A stretch of DNA of 64,000 nucleotides from Streptomyces termitum (GTDB lineage: Bacteria; Actinomycetota; Actinomycetes; Streptomycetales; Streptomycetaceae). The notes under the pieces were generated by a model. It made no database searches and was not told where the DNA came from. It saw only the letters and a list, made by a program, of their open reading frames with translations. Location of the stretch: positions 57,720 through 121,719 of the forward strand of contig NZ_BMUL01000020.1 of NCBI RefSeq assembly GCF_014650175.1. The letters run 5' to 3'. Below are positions 7,828 to 17,957 of this stretch, piece by piece (within the stretch, counting starts at the first letter, position 1; every line of letters starts with the position of its first letter). Made by a program: the position numbers and the translations under genes.

Positions 7828-9288
7828 TCAGTCCCTCTTACAGATGCGGTCCAGGAGGTTCGCGGTGGCGCGCTGCACCCGGGCGTCGACGTGGCCCGGC
7901 CGGTCCAGCGCCGGCGACCAGGCGAAGGTGCCGGAGGCGAAGACCCACGCCCCCGACGGCGCCCGGTAGAGGCTCGTCTCCTGGTGCCGCAGCGCCCCCT
8001 CGCCGTCCCGGTAGGGCGAGTGGGCCAGCAGGATCCGGCCCTGGTGCTCGGGGAGCGCGGTGCGCGGGAAGTAGCGGTCGGCTTCGCCCGCGACCAGGCC
8101 CGGCAGCTCGTCCCCGTCGCCCGCGCCGGTCGCCTCCCACAGCCAGTGCTCCGCGTTGCGCACCACCATCGGGTGCGGCTCGGGGACCCGGCCCGCGTAC
8201 TGGATGCCGAGGAGCTGCTGCTCGGGCCGGTCCACCTCGCGCCAGAGCGCGGGGCGGCCGGGACCGCGCCGCTTGCGGCAGGTCAGCAGCCGGTCCGGCA
8301 CCCCGGACGGCGAGGGGCCCAGCTCCACCCGCCAGTACAGGGTGTTGGCGGACAGGAAGACGAGGGAGGTGCCCTGGTCGCGGGCGCGCTCGGCGGCCTT
8401 CCGCATCGGCGCCGACCAGTACTCGTCGTGGCCGGGGAAGACCAGGCCCCGGTAGCGCGCCGGGTCCACCCGGCCCGCGTGCAGGTCGCGGGTCTCCGCG
8501 TACGCCAGGTCGTAGCCGTACCGCTCGGCCCAGCGGATGAAGTCGTAGGCGTGGCCCACGTGCAGGGGCAGGCCCGCGCCCGCGTACGGCCGGTCGAAGG
8601 AGACGGTGACGGCCGCCTCCTCCTCGCCGACCAGCCGCCCCTCCTCGTCCCAGGCGTGGTAGAGACTGGCACCGGTGTGCCCGTCCTCCGGGTAGAGGTT
8701 GTACGCCTGCCACGTGATGTCCGGGAGGACGAGGAGCAGGTCCGCCGGGTGCGAGTCGCGGACCGTGAAGGGGATGTGCGAGCGGTAGCCGTCGGCGGTG
8801 GTGAGCACCGCGACGTACGCGCCGATCGACCAGTAGCTCGGGATCTGGAGCCGCCAGGACTGCCACCAGTGGTGGCAGGAGACCGTGCGGTCGGCGGTGA
8901 GCGGCGGCGGCTGCACGATGCCGGGGAGCCGGGGGCTCGTGGTGATCTTCGCAGCGCCGTCGCCGCCGTAGTGGCCGATCCGGTAGACGTCGACCGAGAA
9001 GTTCTGCGGCGGGTCCACGGTGATGTGGAAATCGATCGACTCGCCGGGCGCGACCGCGCCGCCGGAGGCGAAGCCCTTGATCTGCCGGCGGACGTCGTCG
9101 GCCGTGCGCGGGCCGCCCGAACCGCCGCGGGCCAGGGTCTCGTCGGCGTACCAGGGCACGAGCTGGCCCGTGCCGTCGAAGTAGTTGTCCGAACCGCGCA
9201 GCCAGGGCAGCGGGCCCTGGCCGAAGGGATCGGAGACGGCGTGCGCGAGCGCGCCCGAATCCCAGCGCCTGATCTGCTCCGCCCCCAT
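7828..9288 (-). CDS. N,N-dimethylformamidase beta-subunit-like protein
   Basis: 486 aa with ATG 9288 chosen because GGGAGGGG lies just upstream; a longer frame to 9372 has no ribosome site. The N-terminal third looks like a beta-sandwich (FASGGAVAPGESIDFHITVDP, SVDVYRIGHYGGDGA); the rest has the pattern of the large subunit of N,N-dimethylformamidase (LLVLPDITWQAYNLYPEDGH, YRGLVFPGHDEYWSAPMR, FLSANTLYWRVEL, FASGTFAWSPALDRPG). Characterised relatives hydrolyse dimethylformamide with an iron centre, but most bacterial members are untested. No small subunit is nearby. Whether this one acts on a formamide is unknown; its place between purC and purD is only suggestive. Confidence 0.75.
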   Translation of the reverse strand: MGAEQIRRWDSGALAHAVSDPFGQGPLPWLRGSDNYFDGTGQLVPWYADETLARGGSGGPRTADDVRRQIKGFASGGAVAPGESIDFHITVDPPQNFSVDVYRIGHYGGDGAAKITTSPRLPGIVQPPPLTADRTVSCHHWWQSWRLQIPSYWSIGAYVAVLTTADGYRSHIPFTVRDSHPADLLLVLPDITWQAYNLYPEDGHTGASLYHAWDEEGRLVGEEEAAVTVSFDRPYAGAGLPLHVGHAYDFIRWAERYGYDLAYAETRDLHAGRVDPARYRGLVFPGHDEYWSAPMRKAAERARDQGTSLVFLSANTLYWRVELGPSPSGVPDRLLTCRKRRGPGRPALWREVDRPEQQLLGIQYAGRVPEPHPMVVRNAEHWLWEATGAGDGDELPGLVAGEADRYFPRTALPEHQGRILLAHSPYRDGEGALRHQETSLYRAPSGAWVFASGTFAWSPALDRPGHVDARVQRATANLLDRICKRD

Positions 9289-9504
9289 GACGCGCCCCTC
9301 CCTCGCTCCCCCGGTCAGTGCCGCCGGACCCTGCCCGCGGGTGGTGCCCCTGTCAGTGCCGGTCTCCAGCACATCACATAAAGCACGCGGACCGTCACCG
9401 TTCGTCGCGAATCGGCAAAGGTGGAAGACACCCCTCCGGAAAACGACGGCCCCGGCGGCACGGCGGGGCGGGAGCGGCCGGGGCGGTTCCGGAGCCGCGG
9501 CGGG

Positions 9505-11478
9505 TCAGCTCAGGCGGACGGGCTTCTCGGGGCGCACTCCCGTGCGGTCCAGCCAGGCCCGCAGCGGCCCGGGGTCGCCGTCCTCGACCAGGGCGAGCAC
9601 CCTCGGGCCGAGGTCGGCCGCCCGCTCGCCGCCGACCAGCAGCGCGGGCCCGTCGAGCCAGTCCAGGCCGGGCTCGGCGCCGGTGGTGTCCACGGCGGCG
9701 CAGCAGACCAGCGCGGTCACATGGTCGGCGAGCAGGTCCCGGCCGGTACGGGGCGGGGCGGGCGGACAGAGCGGCCAGGGCCCGTCCGGGCCGGTGAAGC
9801 CGGGGCCGGAGGCGGCCTCGGCGCCACGGGCCTCCTCCCGCGCCACCCGGGCGCCGAGCGCGGCGGCGAGGGCGTCGGCCGCCGGATTGCGCGCGCAGTC
9901 GCCGGTACGGCTCCCGACGGCGGCGGGGTCCACCGGGCGCCCCGCCGCCTCGGCGGCCAGCAGCTCGGCCGGGACCACCGGCAGGTGGTCGTCGTCCTCG
10001 AAGTCCCGCGCGGAAGCGCCGTCGCGCACGGAGGCGGCGTCCCGTACGGAGGCGGTGGCCGCGCGGTGGGCGACGGCGGTCCGGCCGGGGGCGGCGCCCG
10101 CCGTCCTGGACGGTCCGGCCGGGCGGGGCGGCGCGGCCTCCCGCCGCTCCCCGTCCCCGGCGGCTCCCCCGGAGGCGTTCCCGGTGGTCAGGTGGTCGAG
10201 GACGCGGGCCAGCGTCGGCCCCTCGGGGTCCTCCGGCGTCCCCGGCGCGTCCGGTCCGAGCCGGTCGAGGACCTCGTGCAGCCGGGTGGCGTCCGCACGC
10301 CACTTCCGGTCGACGACCTCCTCCGGATACCGGCTCCAGTCGACCGGCGCCCAGTCGGGGCCCGCCTCGGCGGGGCCGCCGTGGAAGAGCCGGGCCGCGA
10401 GCAGGGAGGCGGCCTCGTCGACCGCGCCGGGCTCCTCCAGGAGGTCGCAGGCCGGGCGCTCGCCGAGCCGGGAGGAGAAGCCCTCCGCGAGCCGGTCGCG
10501 GCGGGAGAGTTCGGTGAGGGCGGAGACCACGCCCGCGCCGAGGCCGGACGGCCAGCGGCCCATCCGCCAGGCGGGCAGCGCGACCCGGGTCAGCAGCCGG
10601 TCCCAGCCCGCGTACGCCAGGCCGACCTGCTCCTGGGCGACGGTCCGCGCCCCGTGGTCCACGTCCTGGGCCCGCTCGGAACCGGCGACGGCGACCCCGC
10701 GCTCCATCTCGGCCGCGTGCGGCCCGCAGGCCCGCAGCAGCACCCGGGCCACCCGGCCGACGCCCCGGGCGCCCAGCCGGCGCAGCGGGCCGAGGCCGGG
10801 CTCGGCGGGCACCGCGACGGCCGCGTCGAGCCCGCGCACGAAGCGGCGGGCGGCGGCTATGTCGGGGTCGGCGGCCGGGCCCGTGCCCGCGACGACCGGC
10901 GCGAGGACCGCGCGCAGCTCGGCGACCCGCATCCACCACAGGAACGGGGAGCCTATGACGAGGACGGGCGCGCCCGGGGTCCGCCGGGCGACGGCGCCGG
11001 ACCGGGCGTGCGCCGGATGGGAGCGGTCCTCCAGCCAGCTGTCGCAGTCCGGCGTCAGGGCTATCGCGGAGGGCGCGGGCACGTCGAGCCGCTCGGCCAG
11101 CTCCCGCACGAGGCGGTGCAGGTCGGGGGCGGCGGCCTCGGTCAGCTCCACGGTCGGCGTCACGGCCGGGCGGGCGCGGGCGACGACGAGGGCGACGGCC
11201 GCGCCCGCGAGGAGGACGACCAGGGCGAGGACGGTGACGGCCCAGCGGGCGGCGGTCCAGCCCGCCCCCGTGAAGTGGCCGGTGACCCCGCCCGCGTACA
11301 GGACGACCGCGACGGCGGCGGGGAGGATCGCGGCGCCGAGCGCCCGTCCCCGGACGCGGAGGACGGCGAGGGCGCGGGAGCGCGCGGCACGCGCGCCCCA
11401 TTCGTCGCCGAGGCCGCCGCCCGCGCCGTGGCGCGCGTCGTCGTTTCCGAAGCCTTTGCCGGACACGCCGTGCCTCAC
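9505..11478 (-). CDS. Membrane protein with an M48-peptidase-like domain lacking HExxH
   Basis: 657 aa, GTG start at 11478 after AGGTGAGGGG. Two transmembrane segments (about residues 48-66 and 76-100) precede a soluble region with the layout of M48 membrane proteases: APDLHRLVRELAERLDVPAPSAIALTPD, then VLVIGSPFLWWMRVAELRAVLAPVVAG (residues about 172-198). At the place where M48 enzymes carry EL-x-AVLAHELGH this protein has PVVAG, so neither zinc His nor the catalytic Glu is present. The C-terminal 300 residues are Ala/Arg/Asp-rich without a recognised domain. I infer a non-catalytic relative; function unknown. Confidence 0.7.
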   Translation of the reverse strand: MRHGVSGKGFGNDDARHGAGGGLGDEWGARAARSRALAVLRVRGRALGAAILPAAVAVVLYAGGVTGHFTGAGWTAARWAVTVLALVVLLAGAAVALVVARARPAVTPTVELTEAAAPDLHRLVRELAERLDVPAPSAIALTPDCDSWLEDRSHPAHARSGAVARRTPGAPVLVIGSPFLWWMRVAELRAVLAPVVAGTGPAADPDIAAARRFVRGLDAAVAVPAEPGLGPLRRLGARGVGRVARVLLRACGPHAAEMERGVAVAGSERAQDVDHGARTVAQEQVGLAYAGWDRLLTRVALPAWRMGRWPSGLGAGVVSALTELSRRDRLAEGFSSRLGERPACDLLEEPGAVDEAASLLAARLFHGGPAEAGPDWAPVDWSRYPEEVVDRKWRADATRLHEVLDRLGPDAPGTPEDPEGPTLARVLDHLTTGNASGGAAGDGERREAAPPRPAGPSRTAGAAPGRTAVAHRAATASVRDAASVRDGASARDFEDDDHLPVVPAELLAAEAAGRPVDPAAVGSRTGDCARNPAADALAAALGARVAREEARGAEAASGPGFTGPDGPWPLCPPAPPRTGRDLLADHVTALVCCAAVDTTGAEPGLDWLDGPALLVGGERAADLGPRVLALVEDGDPGPLRAWLDRTGVRPEKPVRLS

Positions 11479-11672
11479 CCCCTCACCTGTCCTCGACGGG
11501 ACTACCCGTGGCGGTGTCGCTCATTCCCCCACTGTGGCACCCGCCGCCGACATCGCAATGCCGGTGGGCCAAGTGCCGGAACGCCTGCGCCGCACCCTAG
11601 TTGGGGCGTCGCCGGGCGTCATCCGGACGGGCGAGTCGTCACCCGATCGAATGGCTTTGGGTAAAGGTGGTG

Positions 11673-11716
11673 CCGGAGGCGCGGCCGTGCGGTTCACTGC
11701 GCGGCCGCGCCTCCGG
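11673..11716 (-). terminator. Terminator of purD
   Basis: Perfect 15-bp GC stem, arms 11673-11687 and 11702-11716, starting 13 bp beyond the purD stop codon. The rest of 11479-11672 shows no gene. Confidence 0.85.
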
Positions 11717-11728
11717 GTCCGGCGCGGC

Positions 11729-12979
<1,251 letters not shown>

Positions 12980-13040
12980 ACCGGTCAGGGTAGCCGGACG
13001 GGCGCGGCGGTCCTTGTGCGGGCCACCGAGCGAGACGGCC

Positions 13041-15095
13041 CTACTCGTTCGTGTATTCCTCCACAACGGTGGCGCCGAGCTCGCGCACGATCAGCTCGTG
13101 CCCGGAGAGCGCCGACTCGACGAGGTCGGGATCGTCCTCCTCCGGGACGTCGTCCTCGGGCGCGACGGGCTGCGGGTGGCTGCGCGGCGGCTGCGCGGGC
13201 GCGGGCGGCGCCTGCGCGGGGGCCTGGGCGGGCGCGGGTGCGGCCGCCGGGGCCGGGGCGAAGGCGGGCGGCGCGGCCGGCGGCGGGGGCGCGGCGGGCC
13301 GGCCGAAGCCGCCTCCGCCGCCGAAGTTCCCGGACGGGGCGGCGGCCGGCGGGGGCGCGGAGCCGCCCGACGGGTCGACGATCGCCTCGACCTTCCAGTG
13401 CACGTTGAACTGCTCGGTGAGCGCGGCCCTGAGGACGTCCTCGCTGCCGCTGCTCGCGAAGTTGTCCCTGGCCCCGGCGTTGAGGAAGCCGAGCTGGAGG
13501 GTGGTGCCGTCGAACCCGGCCACCTGCGCGTTCTGGCTGAGCAGGATCCAGGTGAAGCGGCGCCGGTTCTTGACCGCCTCCAGGATCGACGGCCACATGT
13601 TCCGCACCTGGGCGGCGCCCGCGGCCGGGTCCCCGGACGGCGCCTGCCCGGCGGGCTGCGCCTGCGGCTGCTGTACGGGCGCGGGCGCGGGGGCCTGCGG
13701 GGCGGCGGTGGGCCAGCCGCCGGGCCGGGCCGCACCCGGCCAGGCCCCGGGCTGGGCGCCCTGCGGCGCGGGCGCCTGCTGCGGCGGGGGCGGCGGGGCG
13801 ACCGGCGTGTGCGCCTCGGGCCCGGGGACGTACCCCATCGGCGGGGCGGCCGGCGGAGGCGGCGTGAAGACGGCGGCGGGCGGCGCGGCGGCGTGCTGCG
13901 CGGGGGCGGCCTGCGGGACGGCGGGCGGCGCGGCGGCGGCGCCGCGCTCCAGCCGGTCGAGGCGCGCGAGCAGCGACCGCTCGTCGTCGAAGGCGGCGGG
14001 CAGCAGCACGCGCGCGCAGATCAGCTCCAGCTGGAGGCGCGGCGAGGTGGCGCCGCGCATCTCGGTCAGCCCGGCGTTGACGAGGTCGGCGGCGCGGCTC
14101 AGCTCGGCGGCCCCGAACACCGACGCCTGCGCCTGCATCCGCTCGACGACGTCGGCGGGCGCGTCGATCAGCCCCTTCTCGGCGGCGTCCGGCACGGCGG
14201 CCAGGATCACCAGGTCCCGCAGCCGCTCCAGCAGGTCGGTGACGAACCGCCGGGGGTCGTTGCCGCCCTCGATGACCCGGTCCACGACCTCGAAGGCGGC
14301 GGCGCCGTCCCCGGCCGCGAAGGCGTCCACCACGGAGTCCAGCAGCGACCCCTCCGTGTAGCCGAGGAGGGAGGTCGCCATGGTGTACGTCACACCCTCC
14401 TCTCCGGCGCCGGCGAGGAGCTGGTCCATGACGGACATCGAGTCACGCACCGACCCCGCGCCCGCGCGCACGACGAGCGGCAGTACGCCGTCCTCGACGG
14501 GGATGCCCTCGCGCCCGCACACGTCCCCCAGGTACTCCCGCAGGGTCCCCGGCGGCACCAGGCGGAAGGGGTAGTGGTGGGTCCGCGACCGGATGGTCCC
14601 GATGACCTTCTCGGGCTCCGTCGTGGCGAAGATGAACTTGAGGTGCTCCGGCGGCTCCTCGACCACCTTCAGCAGGGCGTTGAAGCCCGCCGAGGTGACC
14701 ATGTGGGCCTCGTCGATGATGTAGATCTTGTACCGGCTCGACGCCGGCCCGAAGAACGCCTTCTCGCGCAGGTCGCGCGCGTCGTCCACACCACCGTGCG
14801 AGGCGGCGTCGATCTCGATGACGTCGATCGACCCCGGCCCGTTGCGCGCGAGGTCCTGGCAGGACTGGCACTCCCCGCAGGGCGTCGGCGTCGGCCCCTG
14901 CTCGCAGTTCAGGCACCGCGCGAGGATCCGCGCGCTGGTCGTCTTGCCGCACCCGCGCGGACCGCTGAACAGGTACGCGTGATTGACCCGGTTGTTCCGC
15001 AGGGCCTGCTGCAACGGGTCGGTGACATGCTCCTGCCCGATGACCTCGGCGAAGGACTCGGGGCGGTAGCGGCGGTACAGCGCGAGAGACGACAC
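13041..15095 (-). CDS. dnaX: DNA polymerase III subunit gamma/tau
   Basis: 684-aa clamp-loader subunit. AAA+ part: ALYRRYRPESFAEVIGQEHV, Walker A GPRGCGKTTSA, zinc module CLNCEQGPTPTPCGECQSC, Walker B IYIIDEAHM, sensor IFATTEPEKVIGTIRSR. After residue ~380 comes a long Pro/Ala/Gly linker and a C-terminal tau-like segment with SILEAVKNRRRFTWILLSQNAQV. The GTG at 15095 begins at the conserved SSLALYRRYRP. On the minus strand TATAAC at 15110-15105 lies 9 nt before this GTG and there is no ribosome site, suggesting a leaderless or nearly leaderless mRNA. No slippery run was noticed. Confidence 0.95.
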   Translation of the reverse strand: MSSLALYRRYRPESFAEVIGQEHVTDPLQQALRNNRVNHAYLFSGPRGCGKTTSARILARCLNCEQGPTPTPCGECQSCQDLARNGPGSIDVIEIDAASHGGVDDARDLREKAFFGPASSRYKIYIIDEAHMVTSAGFNALLKVVEEPPEHLKFIFATTEPEKVIGTIRSRTHHYPFRLVPPGTLREYLGDVCGREGIPVEDGVLPLVVRAGAGSVRDSMSVMDQLLAGAGEEGVTYTMATSLLGYTEGSLLDSVVDAFAAGDGAAAFEVVDRVIEGGNDPRRFVTDLLERLRDLVILAAVPDAAEKGLIDAPADVVERMQAQASVFGAAELSRAADLVNAGLTEMRGATSPRLQLELICARVLLPAAFDDERSLLARLDRLERGAAAAPPAVPQAAPAQHAAAPPAAVFTPPPPAAPPMGYVPGPEAHTPVAPPPPPQQAPAPQGAQPGAWPGAARPGGWPTAAPQAPAPAPVQQPQAQPAGQAPSGDPAAGAAQVRNMWPSILEAVKNRRRFTWILLSQNAQVAGFDGTTLQLGFLNAGARDNFASSGSEDVLRAALTEQFNVHWKVEAIVDPSGGSAPPPAAAPSGNFGGGGGFGRPAAPPPPAAPPAFAPAPAAAPAPAQAPAQAPPAPAQPPRSHPQPVAPEDDVPEEDDPDLVESALSGHELIVRELGATVVEEYTNE

Positions 15096-15189
15096 GCCTA
15101 CGAGGTTATAGGCGCCCGCCGACAACCCGGGAAAACCCGCTGCGGCACTTCCCGTCCCCAGCGTCCCGCGCGCGGGAGAGCGGAAGACT

Positions 15190-15240
15190 CCACCCGGGAG
15201 GGAACACCGCACAGGAAGGAGCACCACCCGGGAGGGAACA
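15190..15240. repeat. 17-bp purine-rich direct repeat between ffs and dnaX
   Basis: CCACCCGGGAGGGAACA occurs at 15190-15206 and again at 15224-15240, and is followed by two looser copies of the GGGAACATCAC type up to about 15290. The 210-bp gap between ffs and dnaX holds no gene; the repeats are of unknown role. Confidence 0.6.
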
Positions 15241-15305
15241 TCACACGGGGGAACATCACCGGGGGGCACCGCACGAGGGGGAACGAACACCCCGTCCACG
15301 CAAGC

Positions 15306-15391
15306 GCCCCCCACGCACCCGCCAGAGCCGACCTACCCTTGCTGCCTTCCGGCCCTGGGGGAGTTCAGTCAGATAGCGCCGCGTGAGGGGC
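15306..15391 (-). ncRNA. ffs: Signal recognition particle RNA (small bacterial type)
   Basis: The minus strand contains the universal SRP domain IV hairpin CAGGGCCGGAAGGCAGCAAG with its GGAA tetraloop, flanked by complementary ends (CCCCTCACGC near the 5' side, GCGTGGGGGG near the 3' side). The ends are set by that pairing and may be off by a few bases. It pairs with Ffh for co-translational targeting; its location just upstream of dnaX is typical. Confidence 0.93.
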
Positions 15392-15499
15392 TCCGCCCAG
15401 ACTACCCGATCCCAGCCCCTCCCCCGACCCCGCACCCCTCCCCACCCCCTTCCGGATCAGGTTCGCGAGCACCCTCCCAGGTCATGTAATGTTCTCCAC

Positions 15500-15587
15500 G
15501 GAGGATTCGCCTAGAGGCCTAGGGCGCACGCTTGGAAAGCGTGTTGGGGGCAACCCCTCACGAGTTCGAATCTCGTATCCTCCGCCA
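15500..15587 (+). tRNA. tRNA-Ser(GGA)
   Basis: Class II tRNA with long variable arm (TTGGGGGCAACCCCTCA). Acceptor GGAGGAT/ATCCTCC, anticodon loop CTTGGAAAG region gives GGA, T loop GTTCGAATC. The terminal CCA (15585-15587) is encoded. It marks the left edge of the accessory island. Confidence 0.96.
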
Positions 15588-15590
15588 GCC

Positions 15591-15624
15591 GAAGGGCCGG
15601 ACCGCGAAAGCGGTCCGGCCCTTC
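15591..15624 (+). terminator. Terminator after tRNA-Ser(GGA)
   Basis: Perfect 15-bp stem around a GAAA tetraloop. It ends both the tRNA transcript and, from the other side, the leftward island operon whose last gene stops at 15632. Confidence 0.9.
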
Positions 15625-15631
15625 GTCGTTC

Positions 15632-15928
15632 CTACGTTCCGTCCGGGACCGGGTCCTCGCCCTCCTCCGCGAACCGCGCGCCGGCCTCGAAGTCGTCGTA
15701 GTGGACGCGTACGTCCTGGATGCGAAGGGCCCGGAGCAGGTCGGGCATGCGCACCACGTACTTCCTCCCGGGCCGCCGCAGGGGGCAGGGGAAGGCATCG
15801 CTCCGCGCCAGCCTGTACGCGCGGGAGAGCTTCATGTCCAGCGCCTCCGCGGCGACCCGCAGCCCGACCTCGTCGGGCAGGCCGAAGAGGACCGAGAAGG
15901 GTACGTACTCGTCCCGGTGGTACCTCAT
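15632..15928 (-). CDS. Small excisionase-like HTH protein
   Basis: 98 aa. The central part VGLRVAAEALDMKLSRAYRLARSDAFPCPLRRPGRKYVVRMPDLLRAL has the plan of the MerR-like HTH_17/excisionase family: helix, Tyr, a Pro-rich wing turn and an Arg-Lys-Tyr strand. Such proteins bind DNA to bend or regulate it. It is the last gene of the five-gene leftward operon; its ATG overlaps the preceding stop by 4 bp. Next to a tRNA gene it could be the Xis of a lost integrated element, but no integrase is present in the window, so it may equally be a regulator of the island. Confidence 0.65.
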   Translation of the reverse strand: MRYHRDEYVPFSVLFGLPDEVGLRVAAEALDMKLSRAYRLARSDAFPCPLRRPGRKYVVRMPDLLRALRIQDVRVHYDDFEAGARFAEEGEDPVPDGT

Positions 15929-16692
15929 GACTCTTCCTCCCCCAGCTCGAACAGAACGAACTGCCCGTTCCGCGCGTGTGCTCCCCTGTCCTCCGGCCGC
16001 CGCGATCCGGCGCGGTTCGCCCGGCGGACCCGGCGGGCGTGTTCCAGCAGTCCCAGCCGATGGGCGAGGGATCCCAGGCGCTCGCCCTGGGCCCGCCGGG
16101 CGAGCGCCCCGGACAGGTCACCGACCTCGACGACACCACCGGGGGCCCTCACCTGCGGCCCCTGTGCGACGGTGCCCCCGAGGACCTCCCACTCGCCCAC
16201 CGGCGTCTCCCTTCGGTGCGGGGACACGGCCTGGAGCCAGCCTGCCGTGTACGCCGCGTTCACCAGGTGCCGCCCGACGTCCTCGGGGGACTTCTCCCCG
16301 ATCGTCCGGACGCCTTCCAGTACGCCTTCCAGCACGGCGGAGGCCACATCGGCGAGCGCGGAGCCCGGATTCGCCCTGGAGATCTTGTAGGAGGCGGCGC
16401 GCAAGCGGGAGGCGAGCAGCCACACCGCGATCAGCGTCCAGGTCCGGTCGCCGGGGTCCTTCGCCTCTTCCTGGAGGTGCCGTCCCACGTGCTGCCAGAC
16501 CGCGAGCCGTTCGGAGTCGGTGAAGTCACCGCCGCGCGCCCTGGACCGCGCTTCGACGAGCGAGACCCCGCCCCCGGTGGCGCAGGCGCCTTCGGCGGCC
16601 CCGCCCCGGCAGGGGAAGACTCCCCCGGCGTGCCGCTCCTCGACGGACCGCTCGACGCGTGCGAACACGTCGGCGGTGAACGACGCGCTCAC
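15925..16692 (-). CDS. Hypothetical protein of the TIR operon (255 aa)
   Basis: Not recognised. GTG start at 16692 overlaps the stop of the upstream gene (GTGA), and its own stop overlaps the next start (ATGA). Residues about 60-170 are predominantly helical (RTWTLIAVWLLASRLRAASYK, LADVASAVLEGVLEGVRTI, DVGRHLVNAAYTAGWLQ); the C-terminal third is Arg-rich (EHARRVRRANRAGSRR). The helical block has a loose resemblance to sigma-factor region 2-like modules paired with small HTH proteins in Streptomyces, but I would not call it a sigma factor. Cytoplasmic; no signal peptide. Confidence 0.55.
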   Translation of the reverse strand: MSASFTADVFARVERSVEERHAGGVFPCRGGAAEGACATGGGVSLVEARSRARGGDFTDSERLAVWQHVGRHLQEEAKDPGDRTWTLIAVWLLASRLRAASYKISRANPGSALADVASAVLEGVLEGVRTIGEKSPEDVGRHLVNAAYTAGWLQAVSPHRRETPVGEWEVLGGTVAQGPQVRAPGGVVEVGDLSGALARRAQGERLGSLAHRLGLLEHARRVRRANRAGSRRPEDRGAHARNGQFVLFELGEEES

Positions 16693-17957
16693 CGCTCCTC
16701 CCCCGCCGGCTCCGGGTCGCGTTTCCGCTCCCGCGGCATTCCGAAGTCCCGCGCGCCGGGCCCCTCGGCCTCGTCCACGACGCCCTCGGGCGAGACCTGC
16801 CAGCCGCTCCGGCGCGGCCCCCGCGCCTCGGGAACGGGCCCCGCCCTCCCCTCGTCCGCAAGCGGGCCGCCGAGAGGGCCGGGAGGCTCCTCCCCGACTC
16901 CGCCGCGGGCCTCCCTGCGGATGTTCTCCGCCGCGTCCGTCCGGCCGGCCGCCTCCGAGATGACGGCGATCCTGTGGAGGAACGCCGCCCGTTCGGCTGT
17001 TCCTCCCTCGAATCCCAGCCCGTCCATCCAGGCGGAGAGATGCTCCTGCGACGCCCTCTGGTCCGCCTCCGGCGGGGCGGCGTCCTCGGCCGTGTGCACG
17101 GGGGCGGGTTCGTCATCGACCGGCTCCGGGTGGCCGAACCCGGTTCCCGTCTCCGGTTCGGCGTCGTGCCCGGCCCCGGACAAGAAGTTCCGGTACCTCT
17201 CCGGAGGCTGCTCGTTGTTGGCCGCGGCGGACAGCACCGTGAGGGGGGCGATCATCTCCACCGCCCGTTCGATCTGGTCGTCGTGACGCGCCAGCCACCA
17301 CACCACCGCGTCACCCGGGCTCTGGAGAACGTCGTCCCCCAGGTATTCGCGGAGGTTCCGCTCGTGCTCGCGGCGGCTCTCCCAGGCGCTGATGGCCTTT
17401 TTCAGACTGTCGAGTTCTTCGAGGTAGTCCTGGTCCTTCTTCCGCAGGACCAGTCGGACGTCCGTGGCGAACGCGGTCACCAGACCGGAGGCATCGGGCA
17501 ACGGCGCTCCCAGGACCCCCTCCAGTTCGCGTTCGAGGAACGTGTGATGACTCGGGTGCTCCATCGAGGTCACCCGGCGCACCCGGTCCAGCAAGGAGTT
17601 CACCGCCAGCGCTCCCGGGTTCCCGTGCGGTTCGGTCGAGGCCGGGGCGAGGAAACGCCACGAGATCGTCGCGGAGAAGAGGAAGGGGCAGTCCGCCACG
17701 GAGCTCAGGACGGGCACCACCGACACGGACGTCTCCCGGTACGGGTTCTCGTCGACCGGCTCCGTTCCGGCGTCCTCCTCGTCCGGAAAGGCGGTGTCCA
17801 CCGAACGCTGGAGTTGAAGGTCGACCAGCAGCGAACCGGCTCCGAGGGTCGGTAACAGGAACCAGATCCATGTGGGCCAGTCGAGCGCCGATCCGTAGAC
17901 CGCCACGCCGCTAAGGGCACATACGGAGACGGCTCGCGCGATGCGCAGTCTGTTCAT
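16689..17957 (-). CDS. Membrane-anchored hypothetical protein of the TIR operon (422 aa)
   Basis: Two closely spaced hydrophobic segments at the N-terminus (about residues 8-24 and 28-47) anchor a long cytoplasmic or exposed region. The middle contains a helical, partly charged stretch (VLRKKDQDYLEELDSLKKAISAWESRREHERNLREYL) that could form a coiled coil. The tail from about 290 is acidic, then Pro/Arg-rich. The ATG at 17957 was chosen because it overlaps the upstream stop by 4 bp; the frame is open much further but without family-like sequence. No known domain recognised. In the operon it could be the membrane component of the TIR system. Confidence 0.6.
   Translation of the reverse strand: MNRLRIARAVSVCALSGVAVYGSALDWPTWIWFLLPTLGAGSLLVDLQLQRSVDTAFPDEEDAGTEPVDENPYRETSVSVVPVLSSVADCPFLFSATISWRFLAPASTEPHGNPGALAVNSLLDRVRRVTSMEHPSHHTFLERELEGVLGAPLPDASGLVTAFATDVRLVLRKKDQDYLEELDSLKKAISAWESRREHERNLREYLGDDVLQSPGDAVVWWLARHDDQIERAVEMIAPLTVLSAAANNEQPPERYRNFLSGAGHDAEPETGTGFGHPEPVDDEPAPVHTAEDAAPPEADQRASQEHLSAWMDGLGFEGGTAERAAFLHRIAVISEAAGRTDAAENIRREARGGVGEEPPGPLGGPLADEGRAGPVPEARGPRRSGWQVSPEGVVDEAEGPGARDFGMPRERKRDPEPAGEER

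Noticed and set aside
13041..15095. Programmed frameshift in dnaX giving gamma and tau forms
   Set aside because: I noticed no A-run slippery site of the E. coli type in the Pro/Ala linker region.
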